A DNA stretch of 11,914 bases from Thermodesulfatator atlanticus. GTDB lineage: Bacteria > Desulfobacterota > Thermodesulfobacteria > Thermodesulfobacteriales > Thermodesulfatatoraceae. Shown here in pieces: positions 1 through 5,799 of the stretch. The notes under the pieces are model-generated. The model was not told the origin of the DNA, searched no databases, and was given only the letters and a program-made list of their open reading frames with translations. Location of the stretch: NCBI GenBank assembly GCA_011321895.1, contig DROK01000153.1, forward strand, positions 1-11,914. Direction: 5' to 3'. Position 1 is the first letter of the stretch; each line of letters opens with the position of its first letter. The translations under genes and the position numbers were made by a program.

Positions 1-110
1 ACGGATCAAGGGGTTAGCGGCTTTCGTCCCCGGTCACGGTTGCGGGCCAGCGCCGGACTTGCACCGGACTTCCCGATTATCCCCGTAACGGGGCACCTGA
101 GACCCTGACT
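1..110 (-). ncRNA. Cobalamin (B12) riboswitch, 3' end cut by window edge
   Basis: Read on the minus strand, this stretch contains the ordered conserved blocks of the AdoCbl/cobalamin riboswitch: AGGTGCC near 98-92, GGGAAG near 75-70, the CCGGTGCAAGTCCGG hairpin block near 69-55, then GCGCTGGCCCGCAACCGTGA and a B12-box-like AGCCGCTAA. It is a cis-acting RNA that binds cobalamin and normally represses the gene just downstream. That gene lies to the left of base 1, so only the aptamer is visible and not the expression platform. Typical targets are B12 uptake (btuB-like outer-membrane receptors, btuFCD), cobalamin biosynthesis or B12-independent isoenzymes. A TonB-ExbB-ExbD operon about 1 kb upstream on the same strand makes a TonB-dependent receptor an attractive but untested guess. 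Confidence 0.92.
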
Positions 111-127
111 GTAAAAGAGCTTTAAAG

Positions 128-156
128 GCTTTAACCCAATGGACGACTTTTGTCAA
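128..156 (-). promoter_or_regulatory. Possible promoter of the riboswitch transcript
   Basis: On the minus strand a perfect TTGACA (156-151) is followed, 16-17 bases later, by TTAAAG/TAAAGC (134-128), which is a weak -10. It sits 20-45 bases upstream of the first riboswitch block, a sensible place for the promoter. The -35 is one arm of an 8-bp inverted repeat, TGTCAAAA-cca-TTTTGACA (151-169), which could be an operator or could be chance. No gene is visible between the riboswitch and the toxin remnant ending at 370. Confidence 0.35.
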
Positions 157-369
157 AACCATTTTGACACGATTACGACAAATTTGCTACCAAAAATAAA
201 CCCAGCTTTCGCATCAAGGGCGTAAAGGGGGATGATCTACTCTCTTTTTACAAAAAATGCCAAACATCAAAGCCCGACATCCCGGAATTGGTCACTATCA
301 CTGCCATGGGTTAAAGAAATTTTCTGCTAATAACGAAATGAACAAATTGCCAGAAGCACAGTCATCAAG

Positions 370-552
370 CTAAAATCGATAAACTTTTCGACGGTGGCGC
401 ACAGCATGAACCACGAGCTTGTCTTCTTCTAAAGTGTAAAGCACCCTCCAATTTCCCACCCGAAGCTTGAAAAGCCCTTTAAGCTTCCCTGTAAGCGGAA
501 CAGGTTTGACCGCAGGGAATTTTTCTGCAAACCAGCGAATCTTATTTAACAC
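370..552 (-). CDS. RelE/ParE-type toxin, N-terminally truncated (probable pseudogene)
   Basis: The 60-residue product carries the C-terminal two thirds of a RelE/ParE-fold mRNA interferase or gyrase toxin: a PLTGKLKGLFKLRVGNWRVL core followed by VVHAVRHRRKVY, the conserved Arg/His/Tyr strand of the family. Full-length members are about 85-95 residues and begin with a strand (M-Y-x-V-x-F...) before the helix KLDRSxAxRVLNKI. Here the frame can be read upstream to 588 as GSKLDRSSAAR, which still looks homologous, but then meets a TAG with no ATG and no Shine-Dalgarno. The only possible start is the GTG at 552, inside the first helix. The antitoxin frame ends at 572, overlapping the remnant. The simplest reading is that an internal deletion removed the antitoxin tail and the toxin N-terminus, leaving a dead toxin. 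Confidence 0.6.
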   Translation of the reverse strand: MLNKIRWFAEKFPAVKPVPLTGKLKGLFKLRVGNWRVLYTLEEDKLVVHAVRHRRKVYRF

Positions 553-571
553 TCTGGCCGCAGAGGAGCGG

Positions 572-742
572 TCAAGCTTTGACCCGTTCTACAGATTCTC
601 GAAGTTCTTCAAGAAGCTCTTCACGCACTTCAAGCCCATAGTCCGGATCGAGAATTTCGAGCAGGGTTTCCCTTACGGTCTCTTGGACAATGGTTCTAAG
701 CTCCTCTACCGTAAGATCCGAAACTTTTACCTTATCAGGCAT
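572..742 (-). CDS. Antitoxin-like small acidic protein of a type II toxin-antitoxin module
   Basis: This is a 56-residue, strongly acidic, helical protein starting MPDKVKVSDLTVEELRTIVQ and ending ELLEELRESVERVKA. The pattern 'KVSDLTVEELRxLVxETVRE..LDPDxGLEVREE' is typical of the short antitoxins found next to RelE/ParE toxins. I place the start at the ATG at 742, because GAAGGGGGTG, a good ribosome binding site, lies just ahead of it. A longer reading to 781 would start inside a sequence with no site. Members I recall usually continue for 10-20 residues past this point with a Gly/Pro-containing toxin-wrapping tail, so this copy may be truncated, in line with the damaged toxin behind it. A TTATAT sequence (minus strand, near 773-768) could be its -10 box. 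Confidence 0.6.
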   Translation of the reverse strand: MPDKVKVSDLTVEELRTIVQETVRETLLEILDPDYGLEVREELLEELRESVERVKA

Positions 743-828
743 GGATTCACCCCCTTCTTTGGAAGAAATATAACACACCAAAAATTTAGAAGGTTCCGCT
801 AAGGCCCACCTTTATCCAGCGTCCGGGC

Positions 829-876
829 ATGGATAGCCTTTGACAAAGGGGGTAGCGCTTGTCAAAGAGGTTATCT
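829..876. repeat. Inverted repeat (hairpin) between tonB and the antitoxin gene
   Basis: CTTTGACAA (838-846) pairs perfectly with TTGTCAAAG (859-867) across a 12-base G-rich loop. The pairing extends imperfectly outwards, with GATAGCC on the left against GGTTATC on the right. It lies in the 263-base gap between the end of tonB and the start of the antitoxin gene, where I see no other gene. The TTGACA/TGTCAA arms resemble -35 boxes on both strands, so it could be an operator, a promoter region or a structured 3' end of the tonB transcript. I cannot decide between these. Confidence 0.5.
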
Positions 877-937
877 GCCCCAGGTAAAATTTGATTTCCC
901 GCCCCTTCTGACTTCAACTCCAGGGCGCTCGAATTTC

Positions 938-973
938 CCGTTCCCATTTTTCGTTCCGAAAAAATGGGAACGG
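938..973 (-). terminator. Strong hairpin downstream of tonB (non-canonical terminator)
   Basis: CCGTTCCCATTTTT (938-951) and AAAAATGGGAACGG (960-973) form a perfect 14-bp stem with an 8-base loop, beginning 33 bases after the tonB stop codon. The position suits an operon-end stem that stops transcription or protects the mRNA 3' end. No run of U follows the stem on the minus strand (the next bases are GAAATTC), so it is not a textbook intrinsic terminator. It directly adjoins a short dispersed repeat at 981-1010, so it may instead be part of a mobile palindromic element. Confidence 0.4.
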
Positions 974-980
974 ATCCTAG

Positions 981-1010
981 AACATGCCGCCTAAAGATGC
1001 TTCCATTAAT
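981..1010 (+). repeat. Dispersed repeat copy 1 (pairs with 3831-3860)
   Basis: These 30 bases match 3831-3860 in the same orientation at 25 of 30 positions (core CATGCC-CTAAA-ATGCT-CCAT-AAT). The tonB stop codon (1006-1008) falls inside this copy. Both copies adjoin a palindromic element on their left side: the 14-bp hairpin at 938-973 here, and the multi-hairpin element at 3655-3797 there. I do not recognise the family. Confidence 0.5.
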
Positions 1011-1710
1011 GATTTTCCTGTAACACAAAGGATATTTTTACGGTCAATTCAAGGGGGGGAGAGAGTTCCCGGGGCGGTGGGGGGAAGGGCGCGGCCCGCC
1101 ATATTGTTTTTTGGGCCGCTTTATCCAATAAAGCATAGCCTGAGGAACGCACGACGCGCACCGCCTGCACCCTGCCGTCAGCCTCAATCACGAAAGAAAC
1201 TTTTACGTCTCCTTGGTAACCCGCCAACCTGGCCCTTAGAGGATATCTTTTGGCCCGGTCAATCAGGGCGATGACGCGGGAAAGATAGCCTGTTCTAAGG
1301 ACCTTGTTCCCCTTTTCTCGCGGGGCCCCGGGAGGGAGGCTGGGAAGCGAAGAAAAATTATCTTTTGAAACCTCTGTTACCCTGATCGGTAGGGGCTCCG
1401 CCGTCGAATCTACAGGCCCAAAATCGCTTACCGGAAAAACCGGCTTTGAACCCTCTGGCTGGACTATCTTGATCCGGGAAAGGGGGGCCTTAGCCGGTAA
1501 AGGAACGCGGGGGGGACTAAGGCTTGCCACCGGATTACTGACAGGATTGCTGATCTTAAGGGATAAACTTACCGGGTTGCCTTCGGCTTCCGAGGATAAG
1601 TTGACCACACGCCAGGCCAAAAGCTTAAAAAGGACCAAATGTATTAACAGTGAAATAACCAGAAATATCGCCAGACTCGGTTCTTTTTCAGCGATGTTCT
1701 TAGGAGGCAC
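1006..1710 (-). CDS. tonB: TonB-family energy transducer protein
   Basis: TonB transmits proton-motive force from ExbB-ExbD in the inner membrane to outer-membrane receptors. The product has a short cytoplasmic N-terminus, one membrane anchor (LAIFLVISLLIHLVLFKLLA), a Pro/Ser-rich periplasmic linker of about 100 residues, and a C-terminal TonB domain of about 90 residues. That domain has the family pattern: RYPLRARLAGYQGDVKVSF, a GRV turn, then a hydrophobic ending. The start is uncertain. I give the GTG at 1710, which overlaps exbD by 11 bases and yields 234 residues; a TTG at 1746 would add 12 residues and overlap exbD by 47. Neither has a clear ribosome binding site, so translational coupling to exbD is likely. 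It is the last gene of the operon starting at 3535, and its stop codon lies inside a dispersed repeat. Confidence 0.87.
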   Translation of the reverse strand: MPPKNIAEKEPSLAIFLVISLLIHLVLFKLLAWRVVNLSSEAEGNPVSLSLKISNPVSNPVASLSPPRVPLPAKAPLSRIKIVQPEGSKPVFPVSDFGPVDSTAEPLPIRVTEVSKDNFSSLPSLPPGAPREKGNKVLRTGYLSRVIALIDRAKRYPLRARLAGYQGDVKVSFVIEADGRVQAVRVVRSSGYALLDKAAQKTIWRAAPFPPPPRELSPPLELTVKISFVLQENH

Positions 1711-2110
1711 CTGAGATCTCAATGGTTTTAAGCATGACTTTTTCAAAACCGGAAGCTTTCACCAGGTCCATAACGTTAACCAGTATCTGAACGCGGGCGT
1801 TACGGTCAGCTTCTATAATTATCTGCTCAATACCTTCACGTTTGGCCAAAGAAAGAGCCTCTTTCAATTTATTTCTTTCTATAGGCTTACCATCCAGATA
1901 AATAGACCCTTCTTTTGTAATTGATATTGTCAGGAGCTTCTTTTCTACATAGTTTGATTTTGTCTTGCTTTCTGGAAGATCAACTTTAATAAACTGTTGT
2001 TTAATGAAATGACTAGTAAGCAAAAAATATATCAACAAAAGAAAGACAATATCGATTAAAGGGGTTACCGGAATATCGATGTTATCAGTTCGTCTCTTTC
2101 TTTTTCTCAT
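1700..2110 (-). CDS. exbD: ExbD/TolR-family biopolymer transport protein
   Basis: This 136-residue protein has the ExbD/TolR layout: a basic cytoplasmic start (MRKRKRRTDN), one membrane helix (about 17-33) preceded by IPVTPLIDIV with the essential proton-carrying Asp at residue 20, then a periplasmic domain with the typical ISITKEGSIYLDGKPI strands and a C-terminal helix. It works with ExbB as the proton-driven motor that energises TonB. The ATG at 2110 lies inside the last codons of exbB (26-base overlap), and its own end overlaps tonB, so the three genes are almost certainly co-transcribed and translationally coupled. The coding sequence is noticeably richer in A+T than exbB next to it. Confidence 0.93.
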   Translation of the reverse strand: MRKRKRRTDNIDIPVTPLIDIVFLLLIYFLLTSHFIKQQFIKVDLPESKTKSNYVEKKLLTISITKEGSIYLDGKPIERNKLKEALSLAKREGIEQIIIEADRNARVQILVNVMDLVKASGFEKVMLKTIEISGAS

Positions 2111-2714
2111 GGTTCATATAAATAAATTTTAGGAGATTTATGGCCAGGTCCTGGAGCCGCTCTTCGTAAAGCTGCACCAAAGAGCTCAGATAACGGTGTC
2201 CGATAATGAGCGGAATAGCCACCGAAAGACCAGCGGCGGTAGTGAGCATGGCCTCCCAGATACCGCCGGCAAGCATGGAGGCGTCCACCTTGCCTCCGGC
2301 CCGTTCTACCACCATGAAGGCCTTTATGAGGCCAGTTACAGTCCCCAGAAGGCCAAGAAGCGGGGCTATTGAGGCCAGGGTAGCCAGGTGTTCCAGATAG
2401 CGGCTGGCCCTGGCTATCTCCTGATCGATAACATGCGCCAGTACGTTTTCTACCAGGGCGCGATCCCTGCAACAGACGGGGCTGATTTCTTTCACCATGC
2501 GGCCCAGCGGGCTATTTTCCCGGGCCAGGCGGGAAAAAACAATTTCTTTGTTTTCATCCCCGACTAAGAGGGGACCGAGGTCGGTTTCTTCCCTTTTTAA
2601 TCTGAGCAAGACCAGAAGACGGTTCAAAAAGATGGCTACCCCCAAGAGGGAACAGAGAAAAATGGGCCAGAGTAAGAGGCCACCTTTTTGGAAAAACTCT
2701 TCCATCAACGACAT
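2085..2714 (-). CDS. exbB: MotA/TolQ/ExbB proton channel family protein
   Basis: The 209-residue product has three membrane helices (about 12-35, 112-134, 150-173) and the family signature PLLGLLGTVTG at 118-128, followed by MLAGGIWEAMLTTAAGLSVAIP in the third helix. ExbB pentamers surround an ExbD dimer and form the proton path that drives TonB. The conserved neighbours exbD and tonB make ExbB a better call than TolQ or MotA. The start is ambiguous: the ATG at 2714 has AAAGGAG only two bases ahead, while the ATG at 2705 (residue 4) overlaps the preceding stop as TGATG with GGAG 11 bases ahead. The difference is only three residues, and both imply coupling to the upstream gene. Confidence 0.93.
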   Translation of the reverse strand: MSLMEEFFQKGGLLLWPIFLCSLLGVAIFLNRLLVLLRLKREETDLGPLLVGDENKEIVFSRLARENSPLGRMVKEISPVCCRDRALVENVLAHVIDQEIARASRYLEHLATLASIAPLLGLLGTVTGLIKAFMVVERAGGKVDASMLAGGIWEAMLTTAAGLSVAIPLIIGHRYLSSLVQLYEERLQDLAINLLKFIYMNHEKKKETN

Positions 2715-3535
2715 TTCTCCTTTAAGTCCTTAAGACTTACCACCGGGGTGAGCTTTTGCCAGACCTTGCGGGCATAATCGTATTCTTCTTCAAATTTGCC
2801 GTCCCCATCAAGGTCGCGGAAACCGTGCCTCAGACGACCGTTTTGATAGAGAAACGCTTCCGGCTTGGGACCTTTTTTGAGCACCAGGCAGCGTTTACCC
2901 TCACGATATAGTTCTTCGATCTCAAAAAACCCGTCCCGGTCAAGGTCGAGCAAACGCTGGTAAATCTGGTCCTTCCGGTAAAAAATCCGGGCATAAACCT
3001 GACCCCGGGGGTGATTTTGGTCAAAGTCCTTAAGGAGGATCCTTTTCCCTTCCGGCCCCCAGCTCTCCTCGACCTCAAAGCGACCGTCATGATCATCATC
3101 CCGTTCGATCTTTTGGGGACGAGAAGCCTTCATCCAGGCCCTGAGATCTATTTGCCCGTCAAAATTGCGGTCCTCTTCCACCAGCACCAACTCTCCCTTA
3201 CGGTAAGATTGCCATTTGTCGATTTTTCCGTCTTTATTACGGTCAAGTAGAAGCCTGCGCAGGGCCCCGGAGGAATCAAATTCCAAAATCTCTTCGGGCC
3301 TCCGGGCCCGATCAAACTTTATCTTCTTTGAGAGCCGTCCTTGCTTGAAGAAATAAGTCGTCTCAAAGAAGCCATCCCCGTCCTCATCCTCCAAGGCTTT
3401 TAAGGGTTTGCCCGAGGCATCATAAAATATCACCTTGCGGGTACCAGCAGGCACCTCAAGGGCCCAAACCCTGGCCGGGAAAACCAGCACAAGCCCCAGT
3501 AACCAAAATATGACCAGCGACATAAAGCTCTTCAT
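2705..3535 (-). CDS. Secreted protein with D-x-D/N-x-D-G (EF-hand-like) repeats, function unknown
   Basis: This is a 276-residue protein with a clear Sec signal peptide (hydrophobic 6-20, likely cut after ARVWA at 25) and no lipobox Cys. The mature part is a chain of short repeats, each a calcium-type loop followed by a two-strand hairpin with a 'Y..G.L' turn. Loops begin at residues 50 (DEDGDGFFE), 98 (DRNKDGKID), 122 (DRNFDGQID), 146 (DDDHDGRFE), 170 (degenerate, DFDQNHPRG), 197 (DLDRDGFFE) and 241 (DLDGDGKFE). The spacing is exactly 24 residues from 98 to 170. Similar repeats occur in uncharacterised secreted proteins and lipoproteins of deltaproteobacteria-like lineages. It is first in the operon with exbB-exbD-tonB, overlapping exbB, which suggests a periplasmic or outer-membrane accessory of the TonB system. 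The start may be the ATG at 3535 or the ATG at 3523 (residue 5), which has AAGAG ahead of it. Confidence 0.8.
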   Translation of the reverse strand: MKSFMSLVIFWLLGLVLVFPARVWALEVPAGTRKVIFYDASGKPLKALEDEDGDGFFETTYFFKQGRLSKKIKFDRARRPEEILEFDSSGALRRLLLDRNKDGKIDKWQSYRKGELVLVEEDRNFDGQIDLRAWMKASRPQKIERDDDHDGRFEVEESWGPEGKRILLKDFDQNHPRGQVYARIFYRKDQIYQRLLDLDRDGFFEIEELYREGKRCLVLKKGPKPEAFLYQNGRLRHGFRDLDGDGKFEEEYDYARKVWQKLTPVVSLKDLKEKCR

Positions 3536-3545
3536 AGCACTAAAA

Positions 3546-3551
3546 ATTATA
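3546..3551 (-). promoter_or_regulatory. Consensus -10 box upstream of the exb/tonB operon
   Basis: A perfect TATAAT reads on the minus strand at 3551-3546. No convincing -35 lies 16-18 bases upstream (AACTGT at 17), so an activator may be needed. Transcription would begin near 3539, only about four bases before the ATG at 3535. That makes the mRNA nearly leaderless for that start, or favours the internal ATG at 3523. Confidence 0.5.
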
Positions 3552-3654
3552 TTGTGCCACCAAATTTTACAGTTTTCTCAAACCGTTTTATTAATGGGGG
3601 CATCAAATAGTCGACATCTTATACTATACGTTACATGCCTGCATCAGCCCTTCA

Positions 3655-3797
3655 GTCATTGCGACCCCTGTCGTGGTTAAATCATCACGACAGGGGGAAG
3701 CAATCTCTGTCGTGAGGTCTCGGTAGAGGCCGTGACGATCTGAGATCGCCACGCCCCCTCCACGCTTTAAAATGCGTGGAGGGAGCCTCGCGATGAC
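3655..3797. repeat. Multi-hairpin palindromic element (REP/MITE-like, GTCATTGCGA ends)
   Basis: The ends are GTCATTGCGA (3655-3664) and TCGCGATGAC (3788-3797), inverted copies with one mismatch. Inside are three further hairpins. Arm one is CCCCTGTCGTG (3665-3675) with CACGACAGGGG (3686-3696). Arm two is GGTCTC-ggta-GAGGCC with flanking TCGT/ACGA (about 3710-3739), framed by GCAATCTC (3700-3707) and GAGATCGC (3742-3749). Arm three is CCCTCCACGC (3756-3765) with GCGTGGAGGG (3774-3783). The whole could fold as a cloverleaf-like cruciform. 'CATTGCGA ... GCAATCTC ... GAGAT.GC ... TCGCAATG' is a motif I recognise from intergenic repeats of many bacteria, probably mobilised in trans. It fills much of the 423-base gene-free gap 3536-3958; I see no gene there. 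Confidence 0.8.
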
Positions 3798-3830
3798 TAA
3801 CGTATGGACGTAATGACAACAAGTCGATTA

Positions 3831-3860
3831 AGCATGCCGGCTAAAAATGCTCCCATCAAT
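3831..3860 (+). repeat. Dispersed repeat copy 2 (pairs with 981-1010)
   Basis: These bases match 981-1010 at 25 of 30 positions in direct orientation. The copy lies 33 bases after the multi-hairpin element and about 100 bases before the mrp start. The sequence up to about 3920 may belong to the same unit, but only the 30-base core is shared inside this window. Confidence 0.5.
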
Positions 3861-3891
3861 AATTCTGTTTTTTGGCTGGCCATATTATCCC

Positions 3892-3919
3892 TTGGTGTTA
3901 GAATAGCCCATACTTATTA
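3892..3919 (+). promoter_or_regulatory. Possible promoter of the mrp operon
   Basis: TTGGTG (3892-3897) and TTATTA (3914-3919) are spaced by 16 bases and lie 40-67 bases ahead of the mrp start. Both boxes are imperfect. No better pair is visible between the palindromic element and the gene. Confidence 0.3.
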
Positions 3920-3958
3920 GGAATGATTTGCAATTAGCGAAAAAACAGGAGGTCGTTT

Positions 3959-5059
3959 ATGCCCACCGAAAAAGAGGTTTTGGAAGCGTTAAAACACGTT
4001 AAAGACCCGGAGCTTAACCGCAGCCTGGTAGATCTGGGCATGATTCGTAAGGTGGAGATAAAAGACGACAAAGTAAAGGTTACGGTGGCCTTGACCATTG
4101 CCGGCTGCCCCATGAAAAGGCGGATCGCCGAAGACGTGAAAGCCGCGGTAGCCAAAGTGCCAGGGGTAAAAGAGGTGGAAGTAGAACTCACCACCATGAC
4201 CCCGGAAGAAAGAGAAAAGATTTTCGGCAAGAAAAAAGAGGTGGGTGAAAAAAAGGCCTTAAAAGACGTCCGCCATATTATCGCGGTGGCCAGCGGCAAG
4301 GGCGGGGTTGGCAAAACCACCGTGGCAGTGAATCTCGCCGTAGCCCTCTCTAAAAAAGGTTATAAAGTAGGTATCCTTGACGCCGATATTTACGGGCCAA
4401 ACGTCCATCTGCTCATGGGGCTTGAAGGAGAACGCCCCTTTTCCCGCGACCAGCGCCTGGTTCCGCCCGAAAGGTGGGGTATAAAGGTAATGTCTTTCGG
4501 TTTCCTGGCCCCGGAAGGCCAGCCCATCATCTGGCGCGGGCCGCTGGTCCACCGGGCGCTCTCTGAGCTTGCTGAAGTGATCGATTGGGGGGTGCTTGAT
4601 TTTCTTATCATTGATCTTCCCCCGGGCACTGGAGACGCCCCCCTTACCGTGGCCCAGGTCTTTCCCCTGCGGGGGGTGGTGGTAGTAACCACCCCTCAGA
4701 AGATTTCCGTAGCAGACGTGGCCCGCTCCATCCACATGTTCCAGGAACTTGGTACCAGGATTATGGGCATCATCGAAAATATGTCCTATTTCAAGACGGT
4801 GGGGCCTGACGGCCAAGAACAGATAGTGCCCGTCTTCGGGGAAGGGGGTGGAGAAAAATTGGCCCGGGATTTAAGGGTCCCCTTTCTTGGCAAAATCCCT
4901 TTGGACCCGAACCTTTCTAAAAGCGGAGAAATAGGCAAACCCGCCGCCCTTGACCCAGAGAGCGAAATCGGCAAGGTTTTTGCCGAAATCGCGGACAAAA
5001 TCGTAGAGAAGGCCCTTGAATTTGAAAAGCTTGGCAGTTGCGGCCTTAAGAAGGCATGA
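3959..5059 (+). CDS. mrp: Mrp/ApbC-type iron-sulfur cluster carrier P-loop ATPase
   Basis: This 366-residue protein has an N-terminal MIP18/DUF59 domain (1-90, with DPELNRSLVDLGMI and the conserved Cys of TIAGCPMK at residue 50). It is followed by a ParA/MinD-like ATPase domain: deviant Walker A SGKGGVGKTT (112-121), DADIYGPN (141-148), IIDLPPGTGD (217-226) and TTPQ (244-247). Mrp proteins bind and transfer Fe-S clusters in an ATP-dependent way in the cytosol. The CPxC cluster-binding pair usually found after ENMSYF is absent here: the text is ENMSYFKTVGPDGQEQIVPVFG, as in HCF101-like and cyanobacterial members. One further Cys is present at 361, near the C-terminus. A strong AGGAGG (3947-3952) sets the ATG at 3959. 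The stop overlaps the next start as ATGA. Confidence 0.93.
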   Translation: MPTEKEVLEALKHVKDPELNRSLVDLGMIRKVEIKDDKVKVTVALTIAGCPMKRRIAEDVKAAVAKVPGVKEVEVELTTMTPEEREKIFGKKKEVGEKKALKDVRHIIAVASGKGGVGKTTVAVNLAVALSKKGYKVGILDADIYGPNVHLLMGLEGERPFSRDQRLVPPERWGIKVMSFGFLAPEGQPIIWRGPLVHRALSELAEVIDWGVLDFLIIDLPPGTGDAPLTVAQVFPLRGVVVVTTPQKISVADVARSIHMFQELGTRIMGIIENMSYFKTVGPDGQEQIVPVFGEGGGEKLARDLRVPFLGKIPLDPNLSKSGEIGKPAALDPESEIGKVFAEIADKIVEKALEFEKLGSCGLKKA

Positions 5060-5799
5060 AGGTTTACGAACGCTTGCTGGAAAAAGCCGCCTCTAGAGGC
5101 CGGGGGCGGCTGGTCCAGGACACCCGTATCGGGCTGGGCTACACCGCGGTAAAGCTGGACAACGGCGCTATCGGGCTGGCCTATACCCTATTTGAAGACA
5201 AAAAAACCTGTAACCTGCTCGAACCAGAGGTGGTCTTTAGCGGGCGCCCGGCAGACCTGGTAGCCCGTTATTTTCTCTCTGCCCACCCCCTTGAAGCCGG
5301 GGTGGGGCTCGCCACCATTAACGCCATTATCAACCAGCCCCGGGAAGATTTCCTGCCCGGAGACCCTTTGGAAATCATCGGCCTGCAGCCGGAAGACAAG
5401 GTGGCCATGATCGGATATTTTGAACCGCTCGCCCGGAGGATGAAGGGAAAAATAAGCGAATTGTGGGTGTTTGAACGCACCGAAGGGAGATTTGCCGAAG
5501 CCCTAACCGAGGCCGAAATGGCTGATTATCTCCCCCAGGCCACGGTGGCCATCGTGACCGCCGTCACTTTGATAAACAAAAGCTTTGAAGAGATCTTGGC
5601 CCTCCTAAAACAGGCCAGAGAAATCGTCCTCCTGGGGCCAAGTACCCCCCTCTTGCCGGAGGCCTTTGAAGATTATCCGGTAACCCTCCTTTCGGGCCTG
5701 CTGGTAAAAAGTGAAGGAATTCTCCGGTGTGTCAGCGAGGCCAAAGGGACCAAGGCCTTTCGCCCTTACGTAGAAAAAGTTAACCTTAGGTTAAAATGA
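5056..5799 (+). CDS. DUF4213/DUF364 (putative heavy-metal chelation) protein
   Basis: The 247-residue product has an N-terminal DUF4213-like half (about 5-95: 'GLGYTAVKL', 'GLATINAII') with an enolase-N-like fold. Its C-terminal half is a DUF364 Rossmann-like domain, with KVAMIGYFEPLARRM (115-129), a central 'VAIVTAVTLINKSFEEIL', and the signature ILLGPSTPLLPEAF followed by SGLLVKSEGILRCVSEAKG (213-231). The family has been linked to heavy-metal or metallocofactor handling on structural grounds; its biochemical role is not established. It overlaps mrp by ATGA and the next gene by ATGA, so the three are translationally coupled. Association with an Fe-S carrier supports a role in metal or cofactor supply, but this is inference. 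Confidence 0.82.
   Translation: MKVYERLLEKAASRGRGRLVQDTRIGLGYTAVKLDNGAIGLAYTLFEDKKTCNLLEPEVVFSGRPADLVARYFLSAHPLEAGVGLATINAIINQPREDFLPGDPLEIIGLQPEDKVAMIGYFEPLARRMKGKISELWVFERTEGRFAEALTEAEMADYLPQATVAIVTAVTLINKSFEEILALLKQAREIVLLGPSTPLLPEAFEDYPVTLLSGLLVKSEGILRCVSEAKGTKAFRPYVEKVNLRLK

Noticed and set aside
786..1028. 80-residue open frame on the minus strand
   Set aside because: It spans the tonB stop, the dispersed repeat and two hairpins, has no recognisable domain and no convincing ribosome binding site. It is probably an accidental reading of repeat DNA.
3665..3696. Rho-independent terminator
   Set aside because: The 11-bp stem is strong but is followed by GAAGCAATC rather than a T-run, and no gene ends nearby on either strand; it is an arm of the larger palindromic element.
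3655..3797. CRISPR-like array
   Set aside because: The repeats are inverted hairpin arms of different sequence, not direct repeats with unique spacers, and no cas gene is present.
4259..4816. 185-residue minus-strand open frame opposite mrp
   Set aside because: Antisense shadow of a confident Mrp ATPase gene; its sequence shows no family signature and its codons mirror those of mrp.
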